DNA of 51,709 bases, taken from contig JABWBP010000041.1 of the NCBI GenBank assembly GCA_013360445.1, forward strand, positions 1-51,709. Direction: 5' to 3'. Made by a program: the position numbers and the translations under genes. The notes under the pieces were generated by a model. That model saw only the letters and a program-made list of their open reading frames with translations, searched no databases and was not told where the DNA came from. Positions 1 to 7,987 of this stretch are shown here, in pieces (position 1 is the stretch's first letter; each line of letters begins with the position of its first letter). This DNA comes from Calditrichaceae bacterium. GTDB lineage: Bacteria; Calditrichota; Calditrichia; RBG-13-44-9; J075.

Positions 1-28
1 AAAAGGCATAAGTTTACTTATTTTTTTC

Positions 29-48
29 CCCCGATCTGAAGATCGGGG
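29..48. repeat. GC-rich palindrome
   Basis: A 9-bp perfect inverted repeat (CCCCGATCT, 2-nt gap, AGATCGGGG) follows a T-run at 21-27. The T-run is on the wrong side for a plus-strand terminator, and read on the minus strand it becomes an A-run, so this is not a canonical terminator for the gene ending at 198. The rest of 1-197 shows no gene. Confidence 0.5.
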
Positions 49-197
49 CTATTCAATTTTTCATAAAAATCAAATATTTACCTACGAATAAGGTCTATTT
101 TATTACCCCCTTTCGCAAATAATTTTTGTGCTTTTCCACGGATATATCTCTTCATTTAGCCGGAAAAAGAATTTCTCATAGTTCCGAAACTTATCTG

Positions 198-458
198 CTA
201 ACTACTGGATGACCCTGTGGCAGCATAAGCCAGATAAAAGGAAGCAATTCCCAGCGCTGCAAGACCGGCGCGCAGCGCTAACGATTTCCATCCCCGGGAA
301 TGTTGTTGAGCATACCAGTGGCCCGCACTCGGACCAATTATCAGGCCGGAAGAGAAACCCAAAATGGCAACTCTCGATTTAGTATTTGAATCCGGTATAG
401 CGAGGCCCCCCAAACCCATTGAGACCGGAATTAAAGTTGCCCCAAGGGACCAATACAA
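198..458 (-). pseudogene. 3' part of a membrane protein gene interrupted by an in-frame stop
   Basis: This 86-codon stretch is in the same frame as the gene ending at 465, separated from it only by a TAA stop and two codons (Ser, Ala). Its only possible start is TTG at 458 and there is no Shine-Dalgarno sequence. The protein has two glycine-rich hydrophobic segments (about residues 5-20 and 31-45, the second with 'GPSAGHWYA') and a third near the end. Read through the TAA, the sequence joins as 'QEKSP-stop-SALYWSLGATLIP', which looks like one continuous small membrane protein. I infer a nonsense mutation, a sequencing error or readthrough. A separately translated small protein is possible but less likely. 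No function is recognised. Confidence 0.55.
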
Positions 459-464
459 AGCGCT

Positions 465-824
465 TTAGGGTGATTTTTCCTGCCCTTGGGGTATCGCAGC
501 GTAATTACTTGATAAGACAGGGGAGTAATTGTGTACCAGGGCCTCCCGCGAAAATTGGGGCTGGCCGAAGATATTTTTCGTCACCCGGATTATTCGTTCA
601 CTTTTGAGCGGAAATGCGCCATAGTGGCTCTCGTTGTATTTTCTTGCCGATGCCGGAGCCTTTCCGATGTCGTATATCACTGAATATAGAAATCCTATCC
701 CGCTTAAAACGGCGACACCGATACCCGCCGCGACTATTGCACTATTTCCATCCGAGGCGCGGGCGGAATTGAACGATCCTGATAGGAAGATCACTATCAT
801 TATGGTGCTAAGAATTGCTTTCAT
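465..824 (-). CDS. Hypothetical exported/membrane protein, N-terminal part
   Basis: The start at 824 is chosen because GGAGG lies 7-8 bases upstream of it; a longer reading from 866 lacks such a site. The N-terminus MKAILSTIMIVIFLSG then NSARAS looks like a signal peptide. A hydrophobic segment follows (about residues 27-47), then the motif 'APASARKYNESHYG'. The product ends at TAA (467-465), but the same frame continues with membrane-type sequence down to 198, so this is probably the first 119 residues of a protein of about 208. It lies 42 bp downstream of the T9SS cargo gene and may be the last gene of that minus-strand operon. No biochemical function can be assigned. Confidence 0.6.
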   Translation of the reverse strand: MKAILSTIMIVIFLSGSFNSARASDGNSAIVAAGIGVAVLSGIGFLYSVIYDIGKAPASARKYNESHYGAFPLKSERIIRVTKNIFGQPQFSREALVHNYSPVLSSNYAAIPQGQEKSP

Positions 825-866
825 GATATTTTTCCTCCGTTCGGTAGTGAATTCTCCTCCCCTCAC

Positions 867-3191
867 TCACTTCATCAAAACCATCTTACGGCTTTGGGCA
901 AATCCCTGCCCTGCCTGCCCCTGCGGGGAGCCTGCCGAAGGGCCCCTGGCAGTCAGGTGGTAGAAATAAACCCCACTGGGCAGCGCGCGCGGCGCCCATT
1001 CCACGCTGTGGCTTCCCGGCGTCATGCTCTGATGGTCAATCAGCCGCTCCACCACCTGCCCGGACACATTGTAAATCACCAGGGTAACTTCCGCGTTGGT
1101 TGGTAAAGAAAACTCGATGGTGGTGGAAGGATTAAACGGATTGGGATAATTTTGCTCCAGTACGAAATGATCAGGTAAAGGCACTGAAGACAAAACTTCG
1201 TTATCATCAGGATCTACTTCTGTAAAGGCTGCTTCCTTATCGAAGGCGCTTTCGATGCTTAACTGCACATTCTCTCCGATATTGACATCCCTGGCGAGAA
1301 ACGCCCCGCTGGCCTCGGTTCCCTGCCTCAGCCACAACGTGCCATTGGGCACATAAAAGTTAGCGGAAACGGTATTGCCTAATCCCAACTGGGCGGCTTT
1401 GGGGGTGGCTCCCAAATTTCCGTTATTGCCGTTGATGCCGGCCACATAGAAAATGATATCCGAAGCCACAAGCCCTGAACCGTCAAGAGGGCCGACAAAG
1501 GAGTTTTCATCGGTATCGAATTTCCCGTCAATGAGCACTTCGGTAGGCGCATCAAACAACAGTTTGATGTTGGCTCCCCCATTGATAGAACCAGTGATAA
1601 ACTCCCCGCCGCCGGTGAAAAGAATGACGCCGTTTTTCTTTATCGTAATGTCACCATAGGCCGTGGTGTTGTCCAGTACTATGGATTCATTCTGCTCCAC
1701 GGTAATGTTCACCGTTCCTGCCGCTGCTTGCTTAAAGACCGGCAACTCCGTAAACAGCGGCAGTTCCAAAGGCGACTCCAGCAAGCCGCTGATCGTGCCG
1801 TTGTTGGTCAACTCGTTAAAAAAAACATCGCTGGCAACGTTGGCATTTTGCTTGACTTTGATGCGATGCCCTTTCAAGCCAAAGCCGGCCGGCGTGGTGA
1901 CTGCCTGGCCGACTGACAGTTCGACTTGCGAATCCAGGAACGGCCCCGCGCTGCTATCATTAACCCCCACGCTGCCGGAAAGAATGTCCGCGCCCTGCTG
2001 CATCCAAATGCTATTGGTGGCAAATGCCACGTACTCTTCAAAGTTCGGCTCGGTGATGATAAACGGCGACAGGGAAGTGACCTCGGCGCAAATGGTGTTG
2101 TTTAAGGTATCCAGGGAAACGGTACGGTCCGGCCAGTTATTCCCCTCGCGATGTCTTAACTTTAACCCTGCTTCGTTGCTGTAACTGACCCCGGTATAGT
2201 CGATGCATATTATGACGGGAGGGGAAAAAATCGCGGTAGTAGCAATTTCATAGTAAACAGGCGGATTGCCAAGTCGAAATCCCGCCGGGGGAGGCTGCCC
2301 GGAGCTGCTGGTCTCCAACGTGGTCGTGCCGGCCTGCGTTACATTGGCGAAGGTGATGGTTACCAGCGAAGCGCCGGTTGTGGAGCCCGTCAGTTGAACG
2401 ACGATATCGTTACCAACCGGGGTGGCCCCGGAAGTGAACACCGGCACTTCATTGCTGGAGGCGCTGAGATTGCCGTGAATGTCCTCGGCGCGGACAATGT
2501 AGTAGGAAGTGTCGCCGGGAAGCGGATTGTTGTCTATAAAGTTATTCCCGCCGGTCATGGCAAATGGCGCCAGCAAATCCGGATCGACAATGGGCGAGTT
2601 GCTGCGATAGAGAAAATATTGCCGCAAATCGGGTTCCAGGTTGGTATCCCAGGAGAGCGCCACCTCGCCGTTTGCAAGCTGGCCGGCCAGGTTTTGCGGC
2701 GCGCCGGGCGCCAGGTTGTCCAGCGAATAGCCGCTGTCCGGATCGGATTCATAGAAAACCGAGGGATCATCGGTGTGCGCGACTACCATAAAATAGTGAA
2801 CGGCGCTGCCGGCGGCGCTGGAATCATACAGCGTTGGCGCGGCATACTGGTACATCGGCAGCTTCAATGACGGGGAAGTTGCCAGGTATTCCCAGACAAA
2901 CTGCTGGCCGTTGAATTCGGTTACCCGGGTGATTTCGCCCTGGTAAAGGTCCCCGGAGACGTCATCAGCCTTAGCGAATTTTAATTGCCTCCCGGGGGGG
3001 GTTCCCCGTGTGGGTGTTGTCAGCGCCAGCGCACCGCTTCCCGGGGAGGAGCGCCAGATCGTGTAATAGGGCTGAGTGCTTACATTGGTATCCAGTTCCG
3101 ACGCCTGCCAGTGGATGAACACCCTGCCGCCCTGGTCATAAGGAACATCCTGCGCCAGGGTAATGACACCGGAACTGCTTTGAGAAAGCAA
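867..3191 (-). CDS. Secreted multidomain protein with type IX secretion C-terminal domain (probably the frameshifted 3' half of the gene upstream)
   Basis: The reading frame is open from 3785, but codons before about 3240 are the wrong frame of the upstream gene. The first possible start beyond that is TTG at 3191, with no signal peptide and no convincing ribosome site. Domains in order: a module with 'DVPYDQGGRVFIHW', a fibronectin-III-like domain ('LAPGAPQNLAG...VALSWD'), a beta-rich region with polymer-like repeats ('SGSVGVNDS...NGTLWLRQGTEASG'), and a T9SS type A sorting domain starting 'QNYPNPFNPSTTIEFSLP' and ending 'SRKMVLMK'. The C-terminal signal implies export by the type IX system and removal of the signal by a PorU sortase; a porU-like gene is at 41460-45431. 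The protein upstream lacks any sorting domain and ends in the same module type, so the two were probably one gene. The sorting domain carries an odd 13-14 residue insert. Confidence 0.75.
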   Translation of the reverse strand: MLSQSSSGVITLAQDVPYDQGGRVFIHWQASELDTNVSTQPYYTIWRSSPGSGALALTTPTRGTPPGRQLKFAKADDVSGDLYQGEITRVTEFNGQQFVWEYLATSPSLKLPMYQYAAPTLYDSSAAGSAVHYFMVVAHTDDPSVFYESDPDSGYSLDNLAPGAPQNLAGQLANGEVALSWDTNLEPDLRQYFLYRSNSPIVDPDLLAPFAMTGGNNFIDNNPLPGDTSYYIVRAEDIHGNLSASSNEVPVFTSGATPVGNDIVVQLTGSTTGASLVTITFANVTQAGTTTLETSSSGQPPPAGFRLGNPPVYYEIATTAIFSPPVIICIDYTGVSYSNEAGLKLRHREGNNWPDRTVSLDTLNNTICAEVTSLSPFIITEPNFEEYVAFATNSIWMQQGADILSGSVGVNDSSAGPFLDSQVELSVGQAVTTPAGFGLKGHRIKVKQNANVASDVFFNELTNNGTISGLLESPLELPLFTELPVFKQAAAGTVNITVEQNESIVLDNTTAYGDITIKKNGVILFTGGGEFITGSINGGANIKLLFDAPTEVLIDGKFDTDENSFVGPLDGSGLVASDIIFYVAGINGNNGNLGATPKAAQLGLGNTVSANFYVPNGTLWLRQGTEASGAFLARDVNIGENVQLSIESAFDKEAAFTEVDPDDNEVLSSVPLPDHFVLEQNYPNPFNPSTTIEFSLPTNAEVTLVIYNVSGQVVERLIDHQSMTPGSHSVEWAPRALPSGVYFYHLTARGPSAGSPQGQAGQGFAQSRKMVLMK
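903..952. repeat. Repeat-derived insert inside the T9SS sorting domain
   Basis: Compared with the near-identical sorting domain at 7988-8060, this copy has about 40 extra in-frame bases, encoding a Gly/Pro/Gln-rich stretch between 'LTA' and 'QSRKMVLMK'. The inserted DNA contains GAGCCTGCCGAAGGG, which resembles the dispersed word in the intergenic hairpin at 45524-45545 (reverse complement CTGAGCTTGTCGAAGGG). Confidence 0.55.
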
Positions 3192-3234
3192 TCCATCATA
3201 TCCATTGGAGCCGGCAGTGCCTTTCGAGAATTCG

Positions 3235-6200
3235 TTACGAATCGATGGCCGGATGTAGAATTTGTGAGCTTGCGGAAAGAGTATTGTGAATCGAATAGCC
3301 GCTATCCGGGTCTGATATAAAAAAAGTATTGGCATCACTGGTATGGGCAACCACCATAAAATAATGCTTGCCGTTAGTGACCGAAGAGGAATCATATAAA
3401 GTTTCGGCAGTGTATTGATAAGCGGGTTGAGTGAGCGCCGGCATGGTAGCCAGCCATTCCCAAATAAAACTGTTACCGCCGAATTTACTGTTAGCTCGCC
3501 AGGCGCTATAAGAAGGCAGCAGGTTTGGGCTTTGATCCAGGAAAGAGGCATCCCATTGCAGGGCGACCTGGCTGCCATCATCCAACGGCACATCGGCAAC
3601 CGAATTGATTGTCGCAGAAAATGAAGTGATCGAATCCTCTGCAAACATGGATCCGGCAAAGGCGTGATCGACCGCCTGCACGCCCCAGTAATAAGCGCCG
3701 GCCTGGAAGTTGAGGTTAACCGTCCGGCTTGTGTTGTGATTGGTGTTCCCCAACTGCACAACTTCGCGATAACCGTTACCGGCATCCGCCATGGCGGACA
3801 TCACTTCCGAACCGCCGGGAGTGGTACCGATGCGCAGGTTGTAGGTCAGCCCGGCCTGGGGGGTTTCGTTGTCTGTGGAGGCATCCCAGCTAAATGTTGC
3901 GCCGCTGCCGCTTAAGGATACCGATAAATTAGCCGGAGCCGTGGGAACGCTATTAGCAACCGGGGAATTGTTGCGATACACAGTCGAAAAACCTCCGCTT
4001 CCGGTATCACCTGTAAGCAGAATATCCAGGTCGCCGTCATTATCATAGTCACCCCAGGCGGTTGAACTTTGCCTAACCCCGGTCAGCCCGGCATTAATGT
4101 TGGTGAAAATGCTCTGGCCATCGTTACGGTACACGGAAGAAACTCCGACATTAGTTCCAATACCACCGGTAAGCAAGATATCCAGGTCGCCGTCATTATC
4201 ATAGTCGCCCCAGGCGGTTGAACTATAATAGACGCCGGTCAGCCCGGCATTAATGTCGCTAAAGACACCCCCGCCATCGTTGCGATATACAACCGAAATA
4301 CCTCCGCTTCCGGTATAACCCGTGAGCAGAATATCCAGGTCGCCGTCATTGTCATAGTCACCCCAGGCGGCTGAACTGCCACTGACGCCGGTCAGCCCGG
4401 CATTGATGCCGGTAAAGACACCCCCGCCATCATTGCGATACACAACTGAAATAAATCCGCTTCCGGTATAACCGGTGAGCAGAATATCCCGGTCGCCGTC
4501 ATTATCATAGTCGCCCCAGGCGGCTGAACCGGACCAAACATCAGCCAGCGCCGCGGATGCGGTTATATCTTCGGTGAATGGGATGAAAAATATCTTTTCT
4601 GCCGCAAACGGTGATCCGGCAAAAGCGTGATCGACCGCCTGCACGCTCCAGTAATAGACGCCGGCCTGGAGGTCGAGGTTAACCGTCCGGCTTGTGTTGT
4701 GGTTGGTATTTCCCAACTGCACAACTTCGCGATAACCGTTGCTGGCATCCGCCATGGCGGACATCACTTCCGAACCGCCGGGCGTGGTACCGATGCGCAG
4801 GTTATAGGTCAATCCGGCCTGGGGGGTCTCGTTGTCTGTGGAGGCATCCCAGCTAAATGTTGCGCTGCTGCCGCTTAAGGATACCGATAAATTAGCCGGG
4901 GAAGCGGGAACGGTATTGGCAACCGGAGAATTGTTGCGATACACAGCCGAAAAACCTCCGCTTTGGGTTAGACCCGTGAGCAGAATATCCAGGTCGCCAT
5001 CATTATCATAGTCGCCCCAGGCGGCTGAACTATTAGAGACGCCGGTCAGCCCGGCATTGATGCCGGTAAAGACACCCCCGCTATCGTTGCGATACACAAC
5101 TGAAATACGTGTGCTTCCGGTTTCACCCGTAAGCATAATATCCAGGTCGCCGTCATTATCATAATCGCCCCAGGTGGTTGAACTATTAAAGACGCCGGTC
5201 AGCCCGGCATTGATGTTGGTAAAAGCACCTGCTCCATCGTTGCGATAGACAACTGAAATACCTCCGCTTGCCGTATAACCTGTGAGCAGAATATCCAGGT
5301 CGCCGTCATTATCATAGTCACCCCAGGCGATTGAACCAGCGGCGACACCGGTCAGCCCGGCATTGATGTCGGTAAAGACACCCCCGCCATCGTTACGATA
5401 CACAACTGAAATATACCCGCTTCCGGTGCCGCCGGTGAGCAGAATATCCAGGTCGCCGTCATTATCGTAATCGCCCCAGGCGGTTGAACTGACCCAGACC
5501 CAGGTCAGCCCGGCATTGATATCGGTAAAGGCACCCCCGCCATCGTTGCGATACACAACTGAAATACCTCCGCTTCCGGTATTTCCCGTGAGCAGAATAT
5601 CCAGGTCGCCGTCATTATCATAATCGCCCCACGCGGTTGAACTCAAATAGACGCCGGTCAACCCGGCATTGATGTCGGTAAAGACACCCCCGCCGTCGTT
5701 ACGATACACAACTGAAATCAATCCACTTCCGGTATTTCCCGTGAACAGAATATCCAAATCGCCGTCATTATCATAATCGCCCCAGGCGGTTGAACCATAA
5801 TGGACGCCGGTCAGCCCGGCATTGATGTCGGTAAAGACACCCCCGCCATCGTTGCGATACACAACTGAAATATATCCGCTTCCGGTGTCACCGGTGAGCA
5901 GAATATCCAGGTCGCCGTCATTATCATAGTCGCCCCAGGCGGTTGAACTGTAATAAGCATCAGCCAGCGCCGCGGATGCTGTCATATCTTCGGTGAATGG
6001 GGGGAAATCATCAATCACCGATACGGAATTGACGCCGACCACGTAGATACGGTTGGTGTTGGGATTAACCCCGATACTGGAAGGTCCATAAATAGCCGCC
6101 ACCGGCAAGGTTGTGATCAAGCCATTTGTCCCGCCATCAAACACAGAGACAGTCCCGGAGAATGGAATCACGGTATAAATGTGGTTGCTGGCAGGGTTAG

Positions 6201-6978
6201 CCGCTACAGTATGAGACTGGGAGACCGGCAGACTGGCTATTATACTGTTTGTTCCGCCGTCAATCACCGAGACTGTATTAGAAAGATTTGCAGCATAGAT
6301 ACGGTTGGTGTTGGGATTGACCCCGACGCCATTCGCTAAAGGGGTCGGAATATCAGCAATAATTGTATTTGTCCCGCCGTCTATTACCCAGGTATTACCG
6401 GCAAGATTGGCCACATAAATGCGATCAGTACCCGGGTTAACCCCCACTCCCACGGCACTGCCGGGTACTGGCACGTTGGTTATTACCGTGTTGCTGTTAC
6501 CGTCAATTACCGAAAAATACCCGAATGAAAAATGAGATAGATAGACGCGATTGGTGGCAGGATTGACCGCGATACCGGGGTGCGTGGAAGTGTTTGACTC
6601 TATCGGCGGCACTGGTATAGTGGCAATTACCGAATTGCTGGCGCCATCGATCACAGACACATCATCGCTTGACCGGTTAGCGACATAGATGCGATTGGTG
6701 CTGGAGTTAACACCCACAGCGATGGGGCTCTGTCCTACCGGCACGATAGCAACCACCGAGTTGGTAGCGCCGTCAATTACGAAGACAGTGTTGCCGGCCT
6801 GGTCAGCGACATAGATACGGTTGGTGCTGGAATTGACCCCAACCGCGATAGCATCTCCACTGGATATCGGTATTGTTGCTGCGACCGTTTGCGCATAGAC
6901 TGGCGGGGCAAAAACAAGCAGGCTCGCTATCAAGGCAAACAGCGTGAGAATCTTGTTAAACGAAAACGACCGTTTCAT
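3235..6978 (-). CDS. Giant exported repeat protein: YVTN beta-propeller plus eleven VCBS/FG-GAP-like repeats
   Basis: The start at 6978 (MKRSFSF) sits 8 bases after AAGGAG; the ATG at 6984 is only 2 bases from it. Residues 1-30 are a signal peptide ending 'VYAQ'. About seven YVTN-type propeller blades follow, each with 'VGVN..TNRIYVAN...VSVIDG'. Then come seven 51-residue repeats with the calcium-loop motif WGDYDNDGDLD and 'SVVYRNDGG', a fibronectin-III-like domain, four more repeats, and a second nearly identical fibronectin-III-like domain. The last module is 'ADVPLDDGSQVALQWDAS'. The protein ends abruptly at 3235 after 'DPDSGYS' plus 17 residues, with no type IX sorting domain, while the overlapping frame continues with the same module type and does carry one. 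Propeller and Ca-loop repeats suggest an adhesive or surface structural role. Downstream of the 7031-7936 gene by 52 bp, same strand. Confidence 0.8.
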   Translation of the reverse strand: MKRSFSFNKILTLFALIASLLVFAPPVYAQTVAATIPISSGDAIAVGVNSSTNRIYVADQAGNTVFVIDGATNSVVAIVPVGQSPIAVGVNSSTNRIYVANRSSDDVSVIDGASNSVIATIPVPPIESNTSTHPGIAVNPATNRVYLSHFSFGYFSVIDGNSNTVITNVPVPGSAVGVGVNPGTDRIYVANLAGNTWVIDGGTNTIIADIPTPLANGVGVNPNTNRIYAANLSNTVSVIDGGTNSIIASLPVSQSHTVAANPASNHIYTVIPFSGTVSVFDGGTNGLITTLPVAAIYGPSSIGVNPNTNRIYVVGVNSVSVIDDFPPFTEDMTASAALADAYYSSTAWGDYDNDGDLDILLTGDTGSGYISVVYRNDGGGVFTDINAGLTGVHYGSTAWGDYDNDGDLDILFTGNTGSGLISVVYRNDGGGVFTDINAGLTGVYLSSTAWGDYDNDGDLDILLTGNTGSGGISVVYRNDGGGAFTDINAGLTWVWVSSTAWGDYDNDGDLDILLTGGTGSGYISVVYRNDGGGVFTDINAGLTGVAAGSIAWGDYDNDGDLDILLTGYTASGGISVVYRNDGAGAFTNINAGLTGVFNSSTTWGDYDNDGDLDIMLTGETGSTRISVVYRNDSGGVFTGINAGLTGVSNSSAAWGDYDNDGDLDILLTGLTQSGGFSAVYRNNSPVANTVPASPANLSVSLSGSSATFSWDASTDNETPQAGLTYNLRIGTTPGGSEVMSAMADASNGYREVVQLGNTNHNTSRTVNLDLQAGVYYWSVQAVDHAFAGSPFAAEKIFFIPFTEDITASAALADVWSGSAAWGDYDNDGDRDILLTGYTGSGFISVVYRNDGGGVFTGINAGLTGVSGSSAAWGDYDNDGDLDILLTGYTGSGGISVVYRNDGGGVFSDINAGLTGVYYSSTAWGDYDNDGDLDILLTGGIGTNVGVSSVYRNDGQSIFTNINAGLTGVRQSSTAWGDYDNDGDLDILLTGDTGSGGFSTVYRNNSPVANSVPTAPANLSVSLSGSGATFSWDASTDNETPQAGLTYNLRIGTTPGGSEVMSAMADAGNGYREVVQLGNTNHNTSRTVNLNFQAGAYYWGVQAVDHAFAGSMFAEDSITSFSATINSVADVPLDDGSQVALQWDASFLDQSPNLLPSYSAWRANSKFGGNSFIWEWLATMPALTQPAYQYTAETLYDSSSVTNGKHYFMVVAHTSDANTFFISDPDSGYSIHNTLSASSQILHPAIDS
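3655..4972. repeat. Segmental duplication of the fibronectin-III-like block (963-bp period)
   Basis: The segment at about 3655-4010 recurs nearly base for base at 4618-4973, an offset of 963 bp (321 codons) with no indels seen. It encodes the domain from 'PASPANLSVSLSGS' to 'YYWSVQAVDHAFAGS'. The intervening DNA holds the second array of four VCBS-like repeats. A recent in-gene duplication is implied. Confidence 0.75.
3975..5985. repeat. Two arrays of 153-bp coding repeats (4 + 7 units)
   Basis: Units are 51 codons (153 bp) long and begin near the plus-strand word CCCCAGGCGGTTGAAC, recurring for example near 4055, 4208, 4362 and 4514, and again from about 5010 to 5945. Array 1 (about 4960-5985) has seven units and array 2 (about 3975-4560) has four. 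Each encodes one WGDYDNDGDLD calcium-loop repeat. High base identity between units indicates recent expansion or gene conversion, and makes this stretch prone to assembly error. Confidence 0.85.
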
Positions 6979-7030
6979 AACCATTTCTCCTTGTATTTGA
7001 ATGTTTCTTTTTCGATTAGTTGACAATTGC

Positions 7031-7936
7031 TCAGAAGAACACCTTCATCCCGCCCACCAGTCCGTCGATTTTGGCGGAGCCCGCCGACCAGTATTGATAC
7101 CCGGCAAATACTGCAAAACGATTCAGGTGCAGACTCAAGGAGCCAAAAAACTCCGGCACATAATTTCCGCTGATAAACCCGCCGCTGTAATTGATACCGA
7201 TGCTAATGGGCCTGACCGGGTAGATTTCCGTGCCGATATTGAAGGCAAATCCGTTGTAAGTTTTATCTCCCTGCAAGCCTTTCAGCCCCAGCCCCCACCA
7301 GAATGCCCAGCGCTCTAAGCGCAAGCGATTGTAATTGATAAAAACGTTGTAGAGCTTCAGGTGATCCTCGCGGGTTTCCAGTTTTTCGGTGAGGTCTGTA
7401 AAGTGCAGTTCGGCATTGAAAAAGGGGTGGGGAGAATATTTTGCCCGCACCCCGTAGCCGGTCAGGTCGGATTCATCATAAAAATAATGCCCGGAAATAT
7501 TGACGGAAAAGCGCTTGCCCATTACCTGGGAGAAAAACCCTTCTTCGGAAGAAACGTAAGGGTATTGGGAAAAGTAGCAATTGCCGTAATCCCCCAGGTA
7601 GAGCAAACTGTCTTCACCGGGAACATTGATCAGAACCACATATACCCCGGCCACTACCACAACCACCGCCGTGAGGGCATATTCCCAGAATTCCGGATCA
7701 GCCAGGGTCTCGGCGACCGCGGAAGCATCGTTGCTTTCACTGCTGTTTTTATTGGAATCCTCCTCTTTTTTTTCGGTGTCTTTATCCTTGTCGTCTTCTT
7801 TTTTGTCCACTTCTTTCTCCAGTTTTCCTAACTTCCCCTCTTCTTTCTCCTGTTTCTCCTGGGCAAATAGTGTATAACCCGGCTGAAAAAAACAAACAGC
7901 CGTTAAAAGCAGAGCGATCATAATTATTGCTTTCAT
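7031..7936 (-). CDS. Outer-membrane beta-barrel-like protein with charged N-terminal linker
   Basis: The start at 7936 is preceded by AGGGGG; an ATG at 7966 in the same frame has no such site. Residues 1-26 form a signal peptide (ends 'YTLFAQ'). Residues about 27-65 are almost all Lys, Glu and Asp, a flexible or coiled linker. One strongly hydrophobic stretch follows ('YALTAVVVVVAGVYVVLI'). The C-terminal 190 residues alternate aromatic and polar residues and end in 'GGMKVFF', a terminal aromatic as in outer-membrane barrels. It lies between the T9SS cargo gene (7988-9205) and the giant repeat protein with gaps of about 50 bp, so probably one operon. No named family is recognised. Confidence 0.7.
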   Translation of the reverse strand: MKAIIMIALLLTAVCFFQPGYTLFAQEKQEKEEGKLGKLEKEVDKKEDDKDKDTEKKEEDSNKNSSESNDASAVAETLADPEFWEYALTAVVVVVAGVYVVLINVPGEDSLLYLGDYGNCYFSQYPYVSSEEGFFSQVMGKRFSVNISGHYFYDESDLTGYGVRAKYSPHPFFNAELHFTDLTEKLETREDHLKLYNVFINYNRLRLERWAFWWGLGLKGLQGDKTYNGFAFNIGTEIYPVRPISIGINYSGGFISGNYVPEFFGSLSLHLNRFAVFAGYQYWSAGSAKIDGLVGGMKVFF

Positions 7937-7987
7937 ATTACCCCCTAAATTTTTTATGGAATTCATCGCTGAATTATATAAGATTAG

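Noticed and set aside
3975-5985. Regularly spaced repeats resembling a CRISPR array
   Set aside because: The 153-bp units are coding in one long frame and there are no unrelated spacers between short direct repeats.
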